Of a DNA stretch of 64,000 nucleotides, positions 36,459 to 45,724 are shown piece after piece. Source of the stretch: an uncultured Draconibacterium sp. (lineage in GTDB: Bacteria > Bacteroidota > Bacteroidia > Bacteroidales > Prolixibacteraceae). The stretch spans positions 1,054,001 through 1,118,000 of the forward strand of contig NZ_OY781365.1 in the NCBI RefSeq assembly GCF_963676815.1, in the 5' to 3' direction. The notes beneath the pieces were generated by a model. The model was not told the DNA's origin. It did not search any database and saw nothing but the letters and a program-made list of their open reading frames with translations. The position numbers were made by a program, and so were the translations under genes. The first letter of the stretch is position 1, and the number at the start of each line of letters is the position of its first letter.

Positions 36459-36817
36459 AAAAACAGGAAGTATTGCCGCACATAAAACACCTTAAAATGC
36501 TGTAATCGTGGCACATAACAATGCCATTGCTAACATAATTCGATAAGATGAACAACAAACACGAATGTTCGATTTTTCCTCACTTAAACTTTTTTAACAT
36601 TTTTTAATTTCGAGAGCATTAATTCCTTATTTCTTAAAATTTTTACCAAATATTCCCTCTAAAAAGGTTAAAAACCAACCTTTTGACATTTTGTCAAGAA
36701 ATAACCGATAGTCAAAAAATAGCCACTTTCATAGATATTTTCACTTTTTTCTGATTTTAAATTCTTGGATTTTGTAAAAATTCCTGTAAAATTTGGACTT
36801 CATTCAACGTGAAAGTA
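36459..36817. other. 359-bp AT-rich spacer
   Basis: No coding frame is convincing. It contains a stem AAAAGGTT/AACCTTTT (36663-36684 area), a small palindrome TTGACATTTTGTCAA (36683-36697) and, nearer the next gene, TTTTG and TAAAATTTG strings that may be its promoter. The palindrome has TGTCAA-type half-sites like the MarR operator at 8481, but in the opposite arrangement. Confidence 0.4.
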
Positions 36818-37333
36818 ATGATATATAAATTTCAAATCGTTTCACAAGAAGCCCAAAATTTCCGATTGGAAGTTGCTCTGGATGAGAAACATTCATTTTT
36901 CGATTTTCATAGCATTATACAGAAAAGTGTTGGTTTTGAATCACATCAACTGGCATCATTCTTCGTTTCGAATAAACGTTGGAGAAAGCTGGTTGAGATT
37001 TCGATGTTAGACTTAGGTATAAATGGCGCAGCCTTTTACATTATGCAAAAGACAAAATTGCGCGACTTGCTGCAAAACGTAGGACAGCAACTTATTTATA
37101 CATTCGATTTTTTGAACGACAGGTCTTTTTTTATAGAACTAACTGGAATAATTATGGAAAAAAATCTTAATGAACCATTAGTCGCTTTAAAACAAGGCGA
37201 TGCCCCCGTTCAGGTTTTAGGAGAAGAAAAAGTTGAACTTGAAACTGGGTTGAACCAGGAAGAAGAAGTTTATATGGATTTTGGAGAGCTTGACGATTAC
37301 ACTGAAATCTTTGGCGAGATGGACGATTTCTGA
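36818..37333 (+). CDS. Plasmid pRiA4b ORF-3-like protein
   Basis: 171 residues from ATG 36818 (a GTG at 36809 adds three). Matches the PRiA4_ORF3 fold: an N-terminal IYKFQIVSQEAQNFRLEVAL, the FFDFHSIIQKSVGFESHQLASFFV core and a YTFDFLNDRSFFIELTGI strand region, ending in a very acidic tail. The family occurs widely on chromosomes and plasmids with no assigned function. Followed by a strong terminator. Confidence 0.75.
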   Translation: MIYKFQIVSQEAQNFRLEVALDEKHSFFDFHSIIQKSVGFESHQLASFFVSNKRWRKLVEISMLDLGINGAAFYIMQKTKLRDLLQNVGQQLIYTFDFLNDRSFFIELTGIIMEKNLNEPLVALKQGDAPVQVLGEEKVELETGLNQEEEVYMDFGELDDYTEIFGEMDDF

Positions 37334-37374
37334 TCACGAAAGACGACTGTTTAATCCATGTTTAAAAAAATTCC

Positions 37375-37408
37375 AAGACTGTTCATTATTTTGAACAGTC
37401 TTTTTTTT
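37375..37408 (+). terminator. Intrinsic terminator before miaA
   Basis: Perfect 11-bp stem AAGACTGTTCA (37375-37385) / TGAACAGTCTT (37392-37402) with a TTATTT loop and eight T. Confidence 0.92.
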
Positions 37409-37437
37409 GTCATTAATTTGCCAAAAATCATGCATTC

Positions 37438-38340
37438 ATGCCAAAAACACTTGTTGTAATTACCGGCCCCACCGGAATTGGAAAAACCGAGGTGAGCATT
37501 AAAGTTGCCCGGCATTTTAATACTGAGATTGTCTCGGCCGACTCGCGGCAAATTTTTAAAGAACTGAATATCGGCACCGCAGTTCCATCAAAAGAAGAGC
37601 TGGCTGCTGTTCCTCATCATTTTATACAAAGTCATTCGATTGAAGAAAACTACAATGCCAGTCGCTACGAAACAGAGGCATTGGAACTGCTCGACAAGCT
37701 TTTTAAACAAAAAGATGTTCTGTTGCTGGTGGGCGGCTCAATGTTGTATATCAATGCTATTTGTAAAGGAATTGACATTATGCCCGATGCCGATCAGGAG
37801 ATTCGGGCGTCGTTAAAAAAGCAGCTGAAAGAAGAAGGACTGGAAAGTTTGCGTTTGCAGCTAAAAAAGCTCGATCCGGATTATTACAAAAAGGTGGACC
37901 TAAAAAATCCGAACCGGATAATTCATGCACTTGAAATTAGTATCCAAACCGGAAAACCGTACTCTTCTTTTCGATCGAACACGGCAAAACAGAGGCCTTT
38001 TAAAATTGTAAAAATCGCCCTGAATTGCGACCGACAGGTATTGCACAACCGAATAAATTTAAGGGTTGATAAAATGATGGAAGCCGGACTGGAAAATGAA
38101 GCACGAGGCGTTTATCACAAAAAACATATGAACTCGTTAAATACCGTCGGCTACCAGGAATTATTCGCTTATTTTGATGGTGATATTTCGCGCGAAAAAG
38201 CTGTTGAGCTGATCAAACGAAACTCGCGACGTTACGCCCGTAAGCAAATTACCTGGTTTCGGCGCGATGAAACGGTAAAATGGTTTGAACCTACTGAATC
38301 CGACAGAATTATTGAGTGGCTTAAATCTCAAATCAGTTAA
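37438..38340 (+). CDS. miaA: tRNA dimethylallyltransferase
   Basis: 300 residues. P-loop ITGPTGIGKTEVS at residues 8-20, substrate motifs VSADSRQIF and LVGGSMLYINAI, and NTVGYQELFAYF near the C-terminus. Adds an isopentenyl group to A37 of tRNAs reading U-starting codons. First gene of a tightly packed run; the next start lies one base after its stop. Confidence 0.95.
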   Translation: MPKTLVVITGPTGIGKTEVSIKVARHFNTEIVSADSRQIFKELNIGTAVPSKEELAAVPHHFIQSHSIEENYNASRYETEALELLDKLFKQKDVLLLVGGSMLYINAICKGIDIMPDADQEIRASLKKQLKEEGLESLRLQLKKLDPDYYKKVDLKNPNRIIHALEISIQTGKPYSSFRSNTAKQRPFKIVKIALNCDRQVLHNRINLRVDKMMEAGLENEARGVYHKKHMNSLNTVGYQELFAYFDGDISREKAVELIKRNSRRYARKQITWFRRDETVKWFEPTESDRIIEWLKSQIS

Positions 38341-38341
38341 A

Positions 38342-38794
38342 ATGAAACAGTTTATTATCCGTGTTTACGGACTCATTATAAACCAAAACAATGAGGCTTT
38401 ACTTTCTGACGAATTTGTTTTAGACACAAAAATGACCAAATTCCCGGGTGGTGGTCTCGAGTTTGGTGAAGGCTTGATTGACGGATTAAAACGCGAGTTT
38501 CAAGAAGAATGTAACGGACAGGAAATTGAGAACATCCGCCATTTTTACACTACCGACTTTTACCAGAAAGCACTGTTCTTCGACGATGCTCAATTGATCA
38601 GCATTTATTACCTCGCCGACCTGAAACAGCCCTTAAAATTTAAGATATCAGAAAAAGCATTTGATTTTAAAATTGATGCCGGAGAAACACAAAGCTTCCG
38701 TTGGGTAAAAATAAAAGACCTAAAAGAAGACGAAATTACTTTCCCAATTGATAAATTTGTTCTGAATAAATTAAAAGCAACTTTTAATGAGTAA
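38342..38794 (+). CDS. NUDIX hydrolase
   Basis: 150 residues from ATG 38342, one base after the miaA stop; a longer frame back to 38285 would overlap miaA and is unlikely. The Nudix box GGLEFGEGLIDGLKREFQEECNG-type pattern (Gly, Glu, REFQEE) spans about residues 38-60. Substrate unknown; it hydrolyses some nucleoside diphosphate derivative. It overlaps gmhA by 8 bases, so translation is coupled. Confidence 0.85.
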   Translation: MKQFIIRVYGLIINQNNEALLSDEFVLDTKMTKFPGGGLEFGEGLIDGLKREFQEECNGQEIENIRHFYTTDFYQKALFFDDAQLISIYYLADLKQPLKFKISEKAFDFKIDAGETQSFRWVKIKDLKEDEITFPIDKFVLNKLKATFNE

Positions 38795-39368
38795 CACGCT
38801 ACAGCAAATTAAGCAGCTTTCGGCACTTTGCGATCAGCTTGGGGAAAATATGCAGCTCGTTGAGATTATCGACAACATTGCCGAAGCGATTGTAAAAGCC
38901 TACAAAAATGGCAACAAAACTCTTTTTTGCGGAAACGGAGGCAGTTCGGCAGAAGCACAACATCTGGCAGCCGAACTTTCGGGAAGGTTTAAATTTGAAC
39001 GCAAACCCATTCCGGCTGAAGCTTGCCATGTAAACTCCTCTTTTGTTACGGCAGTTTCAAACGACTACGACTTTACAAAAGTTTACAGCCGCTACATTGA
39101 AGGGTTTGGCCAGAAAGGCGATGTTCTTATTGGCTTATCCACTTCGGGAACCTCGGAAAACATTGTAAATGCTTTTATTGCAGCTCGAGAAAAAGGACTA
39201 ACAACCATTGCCTTAACCGGAGAAACCGGTGGTGATTTAAACGAGTTAAGCGACCTTATTTTCAAAGTACCATCGAGAAATGTACCTCGTATTCAGGAAA
39301 TGCACCTGCTGGTTGGGCACATCATCTGCGAAAAAGTTGAGCAAACTTTATTCGAAAATGGTAACTAA
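38787..39368 (+). CDS. gmhA: Sedoheptulose-7-phosphate isomerase
   Basis: 193 residues, SIS fold. Family signatures GNGGSSAEAQHLAAELSGRF (substrate loop), STSGTSENIVNAF and the C-terminal MHLLVGHIICEKVEQ. It turns sedoheptulose-7-phosphate into D-glycero-D-manno-heptose-7-phosphate, the first step of heptose synthesis for lipopolysaccharide core or other glycans. Overlaps gmhB by 11 bases. Confidence 0.93.
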   Translation: MSNTLQQIKQLSALCDQLGENMQLVEIIDNIAEAIVKAYKNGNKTLFCGNGGSSAEAQHLAAELSGRFKFERKPIPAEACHVNSSFVTAVSNDYDFTKVYSRYIEGFGQKGDVLIGLSTSGTSENIVNAFIAAREKGLTTIALTGETGGDLNELSDLIFKVPSRNVPRIQEMHLLVGHIICEKVEQTLFENGN

Positions 39369-39843
39369 CAATAAAAATAAGGCCCTGTTTCTCGACCGCG
39401 ACGGAACGATTAACGTTGAAAAAAATTATGTGTTCCGAGTTGAAGATTTTGAATTTACCCCGGGTATTTTCGAACTTCTAAAAGGTTATCAGCAAAAGGG
39501 TTTTATGTTACTCGTAGTCACTAACCAGTCTGGTATTGCACGAAAATATTATACCGAAGACGACTTTTCCGATTTAAACAATTGGATGATCCGGCAGTTT
39601 CAGAAACAAGGGATAGAAATAACAAAAGTTTATCATTGTCCTCATCATCCTGAAATAACAGGAAAATGCAACTGCAGAAAACCCGAACCGGGAATGATTT
39701 TGCAAGCCATTCAGGAATTTAATATCGATCCTGTTAACTCAGTGTTGATAGGAGACAAAAAAAGAGATATTTTAGCAGGTCAGAGAGCAGGGATAGGAAA
39801 GAATTTATATATTCAAAACTTATTACAGACAGGTTTAGAATAA
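39358..39843 (+). CDS. gmhB: Heptose 1,7-bisphosphate phosphatase
   Basis: 161 residues from ATG 39358. HAD phosphatase with the nucleophile motif LFLDRDGTIN, the Thr/Ser motif VVTNQSGIARKYY, and the zinc loop CPHHPEITGKCNC that marks GmhB. Removes the 1- or 7-phosphate in the heptose pathway. The kinase/adenylyltransferase HldE is not in the window. Whether this branch makes ADP- or GDP-heptose cannot be told from sequence. Confidence 0.92.
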   Translation: MVTNNKNKALFLDRDGTINVEKNYVFRVEDFEFTPGIFELLKGYQQKGFMLLVVTNQSGIARKYYTEDDFSDLNNWMIRQFQKQGIEITKVYHCPHHPEITGKCNCRKPEPGMILQAIQEFNIDPVNSVLIGDKKRDILAGQRAGIGKNLYIQNLLQTGLE

Positions 39844-39861
39844 GGATCAGACAAAGGCAAC

Positions 39862-42096
39862 GTGCAACATTTTACAAAAGCAGAAATAAGGCATATTGAA
39901 GACCGCTACCAGGATTTTCTCAAGGTCATTAAAGATAAGTTTGATGAAGGGCGGCTGGCACGCATCGAGAAAGCATTTCGATTCTCGAACGCGGCACACC
40001 ATGGCATAAAACGCAAATCGGGCGAACCATTTATTATTCATCCCATTGCAGTTGCACGAATTGTTGCTGTTGATTTGGGTTTGGGAGCCACATCGATTGT
40101 TGCAGCACTTTTGCACGATGTTGTTGAGGATACCGAATATCGCTTGTCGGACATTGAAAACATGTTTGGAACACGTGTATCGCGAATTGTTGACGGACTG
40201 ACCAAGCTTTCCGGCGACTTTGACGCCAAACATGCACTTACCCTGAAAAAAATGTTGATGACCCTTTCGGACGATGTAAGGGTTATTCTGATAAAAATAG
40301 CCGATCGTTTGCACAACATGCGAACGCTGGATTCGATGCCGGCGCACAAAAAAATTAAAATTGCCGGCGAAACACTTTTCCTTTATGTGCCATTGGCTCA
40401 TCGACTTGGGTTGCATGCCATAAAAAGCGATTTGGAAGACCTGAGTTTTAAGCACAAACACCCGGAAGAATACGAACAAATTCAATTACTGCTCCATAAC
40501 CAGGAAGATAAACGGAATTACCTGGTAAATGAATTTACCCGTCCGGTTATTGAAAAGCTGCAAGAAGAAGGGATTGACTGCAAGGTGGAACATCGGCTAA
40601 AAACAAGCTACTCCATTTGGCAAAAAATGCAGAAAAAGGCGGTGGCTTTTAACGAGGTTTACGATATTCTGGCCATTCGTATTATTATCAATTCGAAAAA
40701 AGGAATATCGGAAAAACGACAGTGTTTTGATGTGCTCTCGATAGTAACTGATATTTACAAACCAAAACCCGACCGGATTCGCGACTGGATTACCATGCCA
40801 AAAGCAAACGGCTACGAATCGTTACACGTTACCGTAATGGGGCCGCAAGGACATTGGGTAGAAATTCAGATACGTACCGACAGAATGGACGATGTGGCCG
40901 AGCATGGTTTTGCTGCCCACTACCGCTACAAAGACATTCGAAACTTTGAGAACGAACTCGATCCGTGGATTGAACGAATTCGAGAACTATTGCAAAGTTC
41001 CGACTCCGACGCCTTCGAATTTCTCGACGATTTTAAACTCAACCTGTTTTCTTCCGAGATAAATGTATTTACTCCAAAGGGCGACATGTTTTCGTTGCCA
41101 TTAGGATCAACAGTTATCGATTTTGCCTACGAAATACACACCGAGCTGGGCAATAAATGTATTGGAGCCAAAATAAACACCAAGCTGGTTCCCATCAGCC
41201 ACGTACTCGAAAACGGAGATCAGATTGAAATTCTGACATCAGAAAACCAGACTCCAAAACTAGAGTGGTTAAAGTTTTCAGCATCGCCAAAAGCAAGGGG
41301 AAAAATTAAAAATGTTTTCAGGCAGGAAAAAAGTAAACATACCGACAAAGGCAAGGAAATTATTGAACAGCTTTTTAAAGACATAAATGCGCCGTTAACT
41401 TCAAACAACCTGAAAAAACTAACGGCACATTTTAACCTGAACAATAAAGAACAATTGTACTCCGAAGTTGGAATGGGATTTCTTGAACTGGATGATGTGA
41501 AAGAGATTATCGGCAAAAAATCGGAAAGCAAACTGGTAAAATACTGGAACATTACATTTGGATCGGGCAACAAGAACAAAGAAGAAAAAGAAGAAGAGGA
41601 AGAAGAAACTCCTGCAAAACAAAAGATCGACAAGAAAAAACCATTTCTTTTAAAAGAAAATCAGGATAATATTAAGTTCTCGCTGGCAAAATGCTGCAAT
41701 CCAATTCCTGGCGAACCTGTAGTGGGTTACCTCTCAACCGACGACCACGTTATTATTCACAAAGTAAAATGCCGCGAACTGGAAAAATTTATTGCCAACC
41801 AGGGCGAAAAAATTATTCAGGCCGAATGGACCAAGTTCAAACGCCAATCGTATCTTACCCGATTGCATTTACAAGGATTCGACCGCATGGGAATTGTAAA
41901 CGAAGTAACCACGCTAATCTCTAAGGGTCATAATATTAACATGCGTTCAGTAAAATTCGACACACACGATGGAATTTTTATGGGCGACCTGTTTTTATAC
42001 ATTCACAATACCAACGATTTAGACAACTTAATCAGCAAGCTAAAAACGATTAAAGGCATCGATAGTGTAAATCGTGTAGAAAACCTTGATGATTAA
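39862..42096 (+). CDS. Bifunctional (p)ppGpp synthetase/hydrolase (RelA/SpoT)
   Basis: 744 residues from GTG 39862. Hydrolase HD domain is intact (HHGIKRKSGEPFIIHP; LLHDVVEDTEY), the synthetase domain too (KANGYESLHVTVMGPQGHWVEIQIRT), followed by TGS (INVFTPKGDMFSLPLGSTVIDFAYEIH), a highly acidic linker rich in Glu near residue 575, and a C-terminal ACT domain. Both activities therefore look present. It controls the stringent response. Followed by fur and purA, a conserved Bacteroidota order. Confidence 0.95.
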   Translation: MQHFTKAEIRHIEDRYQDFLKVIKDKFDEGRLARIEKAFRFSNAAHHGIKRKSGEPFIIHPIAVARIVAVDLGLGATSIVAALLHDVVEDTEYRLSDIENMFGTRVSRIVDGLTKLSGDFDAKHALTLKKMLMTLSDDVRVILIKIADRLHNMRTLDSMPAHKKIKIAGETLFLYVPLAHRLGLHAIKSDLEDLSFKHKHPEEYEQIQLLLHNQEDKRNYLVNEFTRPVIEKLQEEGIDCKVEHRLKTSYSIWQKMQKKAVAFNEVYDILAIRIIINSKKGISEKRQCFDVLSIVTDIYKPKPDRIRDWITMPKANGYESLHVTVMGPQGHWVEIQIRTDRMDDVAEHGFAAHYRYKDIRNFENELDPWIERIRELLQSSDSDAFEFLDDFKLNLFSSEINVFTPKGDMFSLPLGSTVIDFAYEIHTELGNKCIGAKINTKLVPISHVLENGDQIEILTSENQTPKLEWLKFSASPKARGKIKNVFRQEKSKHTDKGKEIIEQLFKDINAPLTSNNLKKLTAHFNLNNKEQLYSEVGMGFLELDDVKEIIGKKSESKLVKYWNITFGSGNKNKEEKEEEEEETPAKQKIDKKKPFLLKENQDNIKFSLAKCCNPIPGEPVVGYLSTDDHVIIHKVKCRELEKFIANQGEKIIQAEWTKFKRQSYLTRLHLQGFDRMGIVNEVTTLISKGHNINMRSVKFDTHDGIFMGDLFLYIHNTNDLDNLISKLKTIKGIDSVNRVENLDD

Positions 42097-42130
42097 TTTA
42101 TATTCATTCTAAAAGAATAAATTTTTTTTC

Positions 42131-42138
42131 TATTTTTG
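42131..42138 (+). promoter_or_regulatory. -7 promoter element of the fur gene
   Basis: TATTTTTG is an exact TAnnTTTG match 24 bases before the ATG, so fur can be transcribed apart from relA/spoT. Confidence 0.55.
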
Positions 42139-42161
42139 GCCTATTTAAAATTGGTTTAATT

Positions 42162-42605
42162 ATGAATAACCAGAAGACCAGAGAAACTGTGCGCAACATG
42201 TTTACCGAGTACCTTGAAAAGAACGGTCACCGGAAAACACCCGAAAGATTTGCAATACTCGACGAGATTTATTGTCGCGAGGGGCATTTCGATATTGAGT
42301 CGTTATACATCTCGATGAAGAACAATAACTACCGGGTAAGCCGTGCTACATTATACAATACCATTGATTTGCTGCTTGATTGCAAATTGGTTGTAAAGCA
42401 CCAGTTTGGCAAAAATATTGCACAGTTCGAAAAGGCATTTGCAACACTCCAGCACGATCACCTTATCGACACAACAAACGGAACAGTGGTTGAATTTTAC
42501 GATCCGCGAATTCGCGAGATTATTGAAGACGCCTGTAATAAAAACGACTTCAAGTTGTCGCACCACACACTTTACATTTACGGCGAAAGCACAAAAAAAG
42601 AATAA
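42162..42605 (+). CDS. Fur-family metal-dependent repressor
   Basis: 147 residues. The winged helix (RKTPERFAILDEIYCREGHFDIESLY, VSRATLYNTIDLL) and the dimerisation domain are standard. The usual CxxC pair after the histidines is missing: the segment reads HDHLIDTTNGTVVEF where typical Fur has Cys residues, so a structural zinc site is probably absent. The metal ligand histidines remain. Could sense iron, zinc, manganese or peroxide; sequence alone does not decide. Confidence 0.85.
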   Translation: MNNQKTRETVRNMFTEYLEKNGHRKTPERFAILDEIYCREGHFDIESLYISMKNNNYRVSRATLYNTIDLLLDCKLVVKHQFGKNIAQFEKAFATLQHDHLIDTTNGTVVEFYDPRIREIIEDACNKNDFKLSHHTLYIYGESTKKE

Positions 42606-42774
42606 AGCCGTAAATTCTTAATAGATTATAAAATAAATGCAGTGTGCAGATATTTTTATTGCTGTGCTTAAAATATTTAGTACTTTTAACTGCTAATTTG
42701 AAGGCCGTGAAAGGTTAATCGTAATTGGTTAAGTTTTCGCGGTTTTGCATGTAAAATAAAAATCAAAACTCAAA

Positions 42775-44052
42775 ATGAAGGTAGATGTATTGTTGGGCCT
42801 GCAATGGGGCGACGAGGGAAAAGGTAAAATTGTTGACGTATTTACTCCGGAATACGATGTTATAGCTCGTTTTCAGGGAGGGCCAAACGCCGGCCACACC
42901 CTTGAATTCAACAATATTAAACACGTTTTGCATACCATACCGTCGGGCATTTTCCGAGAAAATAAAATCAATGTAATTGGTAACGGAGTTGTAATCGACC
43001 CAATGGTTTTTAAAAAAGAAATTGAATCGCTGAGTAAAATTGGTGTCGATATCTCGAAAAACCTTTTTATTTCGAAAAAAGCACACATGATTTTGCCAAC
43101 ACACAAAATTCTGGATGCAGCTTCGGAACAGAAAAAAGGCGACACAAAAATTGGTTCTACCTTAAAAGGAATCGGGCCAACTTATAAAGATAAAATCGGC
43201 CGCGATGGTCTTCGTGTAGGAGATTTAGTTCACGGGTTTGAAGAAAAATATACCGCACGAATTGACAACCACAAAGTAATGTTAAGCGAGTTCTTTAAGT
43301 ACGACTACGAAGAGATGCTTAACGAGTGCGAGAAAGAGTGGTTTGAAGGTGTTGAAGTACTGAAATCATTCAACCTGGTTGACAGCGAGCACATGATTAA
43401 CGATGCTTTAAAAGCTGGCAAATCAGTATTGGCAGAGGGAGCACAGGGAACATTGCTTGATATCGATTTTGGTTCGTACCCGTTTGTAACCAGCTCGAAT
43501 ACAATTTGTGCCGGAGCTTGTACCGGTTTAGGACTTGCACCAAGTGCCATTGGTAAAGTATTCGGTATTTTTAAAGCCTACTGCACCCGCGTTGGAATGG
43601 GACCTTTCCCAACAGAACTGTTCGATGAAACAGGCGAAAAACTGCGCACTGCTGGTAACGAATTCGGGTCAACAACAGGTCGCCCACGACGTTGTGGCTG
43701 GCTCGACCTTGTAGCTTTAAAATACACTTGTATGCTTAACGGCGTTACCGAACTGATTATGATGAAAGCCGATGTGCTGGATGATTTTGATACCATTAAA
43801 GTTTGTGTAGGTTACGAAATTGATGGCGAAGTGGTTGAGCACTTCCCGTTCGAACTGGATGACACTGTAAAACCGGTTTATGTTGAGCTACCAGGTTGGA
43901 AAACCGATCTTACCAAAATAAAGGATCAGAACGAATTCCCTGAAGAACTGAACAACTACATTAATTTTATTGAAGACGAAATGGGTATTCCTATTTCGCT
44001 GGCATCTGTTGGTCCGAACAGGGAACAAACAATTATGCTCGAACATGAATAA
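42775..44052 (+). CDS. purA: Adenylosuccinate synthetase
   Basis: 425 residues, complete. Begins VLLGLQWGDEGKGKIVDVF (GTP-binding P-loop), with QGGPNAGHTL and the TTGRPRRCGWLDLV IMP loop. Joins IMP and aspartate with GTP in the route to AMP. Placed after relA/spoT and fur; (p)ppGpp is a known inhibitor of this enzyme, so the neighbourhood makes sense. Ends at a strong terminator. Confidence 0.97.
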   Translation: MKVDVLLGLQWGDEGKGKIVDVFTPEYDVIARFQGGPNAGHTLEFNNIKHVLHTIPSGIFRENKINVIGNGVVIDPMVFKKEIESLSKIGVDISKNLFISKKAHMILPTHKILDAASEQKKGDTKIGSTLKGIGPTYKDKIGRDGLRVGDLVHGFEEKYTARIDNHKVMLSEFFKYDYEEMLNECEKEWFEGVEVLKSFNLVDSEHMINDALKAGKSVLAEGAQGTLLDIDFGSYPFVTSSNTICAGACTGLGLAPSAIGKVFGIFKAYCTRVGMGPFPTELFDETGEKLRTAGNEFGSTTGRPRRCGWLDLVALKYTCMLNGVTELIMMKADVLDDFDTIKVCVGYEIDGEVVEHFPFELDDTVKPVYVELPGWKTDLTKIKDQNEFPEELNNYINFIEDEMGIPISLASVGPNREQTIMLEHE

Positions 44053-44073
44053 ACAAAGATATTTGTGATTGAA

Positions 44074-44106
44074 AACGCTGTTCAACTATATGAACAGCGT
44101 TTTTTG
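44074..44106 (+). terminator. Intrinsic terminator after purA
   Basis: Perfect 11-bp stem AACGCTGTTCA (44074-44084) / TGAACAGCGTT (44091-44101), loop ACTATA, then T run. Confidence 0.92.
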
Positions 44107-44290
44107 TTTTATTCCAACTCTTAATTTCAGGAAAATTTCAGCAACCACTCCTCCCTATCAAATACTATTAGAAGACTGATTTACACTTTCCCGTTCTTAT
44201 TCTAAACATAAACATTGAGTTAAATAATTTGAAGATCATTTAAAATCTTATATTTCTTAATTATCTTTAAGCTTCTCAGTGGGGGGCAAA

Positions 44291-45718
44291 ATGGGATCAA
44301 TATTTAAGGAAACACTAGGACTATATACCGATTTGTATGAGTTAACTATGGCTCAAGGGTACTTCTTTTGCCATAAAAAAGACCAGCAAACTTCTTTCGA
44401 TTATTACTTCAGAACCAATCCATACAAAGGTGGTTTTACCGTTTTTGCAGGTTTGCAGGATTTTATTGATGCCCTGCAGGAATTCACGTATTCCGAATCG
44501 GATCTGGAATTTCTTAAAGCCAATGGTTTTAAAGATGAGTTTTTAAAATACCTGCGCGACTTCAAATTCTCTGGAGACATATACAGCGTTAAAGAAGGCG
44601 AGATTGTCTTTCCGAACGAGCCGCTGTTGTCGGTGGAAGGAAATATTATTGAATGCCAATTACTTGAAAGTATTTTGCTGAATATTTTGAATTTTGAATC
44701 GTTGATTGCCACAAAAGCTTTCCGCATCAAACATATTTCGGGACAAAAACTGTTCGCCGATTTTGGGCTTCGCCGCGCCCAGGATTTTGGGGCCATTCAC
44801 GCAAGTCGGGCAGCCTGTATCGGGGGGGCTTCATCCACATCAAATACCTTGGCCGGAAAAATATACGATATTCCGGTAAGCGGTACTATGGCGCACAGCT
44901 GGGTGCAAAGTTTCGATTCGGAGCTGGAAGCTTTCAGAGCTTTTGCCGAAACCAATCCCGACAATACCGTTTTACTTGTCGACACGTATGATACGTTAAA
45001 ATCGGGTGTGCCCAATGCCATTACCATTGGTCATGAAATGGCTGCAAGAGGAGAAAAACTAAAAGCCATTCGTTTGGATAGCGGCGACCTGGCTTACCTA
45101 AGTAAAAAAGCCCGAAAATTGCTGGATGATGCCGGATTAAAAGATGTTCAGATCCTGGCATCGAATCAACTCAACGAATATGTGATAAAAACGCTGCTGC
45201 TCGACCAGAATGCAATGATCGACGGATTTGGAATCGGCACCGAAATGATTACCGGAAAAAGCGACGCTGCGCTGGATGGCGTTTACAAACTCACCGAAAT
45301 TGACGGTGAACCAAAAATGAAATTCTCGGAAAATATTGAGAAAATTACATTGCCCGGAAAAAAACAACTGGTACGCTATTTTGATGAAGAAGGGAAGTTT
45401 TACCGCGATGGAATTTTTCTTCAGGATGAAAACCCAAAAAAAATTGGCACCATTTATCACAGGATTTATCCCGAAAAAAATACCGAAGTCTCGAAATTAA
45501 AATTCGAACTTATGCATGAAAAGGTAGTGGAACAGGGCAACATTCTGCTTCAACACAAAAATCCGGTAGAAATACATAAATACCTTATAAGCCGTGCTGC
45601 TTTATTGCCCGACGAACATAAACGTTTTATCAGCCCACACTTGTACAAAGTTGGCATTTCAAACAAATTAATGGCCACCCGCAATGCTCTAACTCAAAAG
45701 TTAAGAACGTTACATTAA
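44291..45718 (+). CDS. pncB: Nicotinate phosphoribosyltransferase
   Basis: 475 residues from ATG 44291 (a GTG at 44279 is in frame but just follows a run of G). Family features: TDLYELTMAQGYFF, FADFGLRRAQDFGAIHASRAA, the phospho-accepting His in SGTMAHSWVQSF and LVDTYDTLKSGVPNAI. Salvages nicotinate to nicotinate mononucleotide for NAD. Six bases separate it from the next gene, so they are likely co-transcribed. Confidence 0.94.
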   Translation: MGSIFKETLGLYTDLYELTMAQGYFFCHKKDQQTSFDYYFRTNPYKGGFTVFAGLQDFIDALQEFTYSESDLEFLKANGFKDEFLKYLRDFKFSGDIYSVKEGEIVFPNEPLLSVEGNIIECQLLESILLNILNFESLIATKAFRIKHISGQKLFADFGLRRAQDFGAIHASRAACIGGASSTSNTLAGKIYDIPVSGTMAHSWVQSFDSELEAFRAFAETNPDNTVLLVDTYDTLKSGVPNAITIGHEMAARGEKLKAIRLDSGDLAYLSKKARKLLDDAGLKDVQILASNQLNEYVIKTLLLDQNAMIDGFGIGTEMITGKSDAALDGVYKLTEIDGEPKMKFSENIEKITLPGKKQLVRYFDEEGKFYRDGIFLQDENPKKIGTIYHRIYPEKNTEVSKLKFELMHEKVVEQGNILLQHKNPVEIHKYLISRAALLPDEHKRFISPHLYKVGISNKLMATRNALTQKLRTLH

Positions 45719-45724
45719 TTTTTT

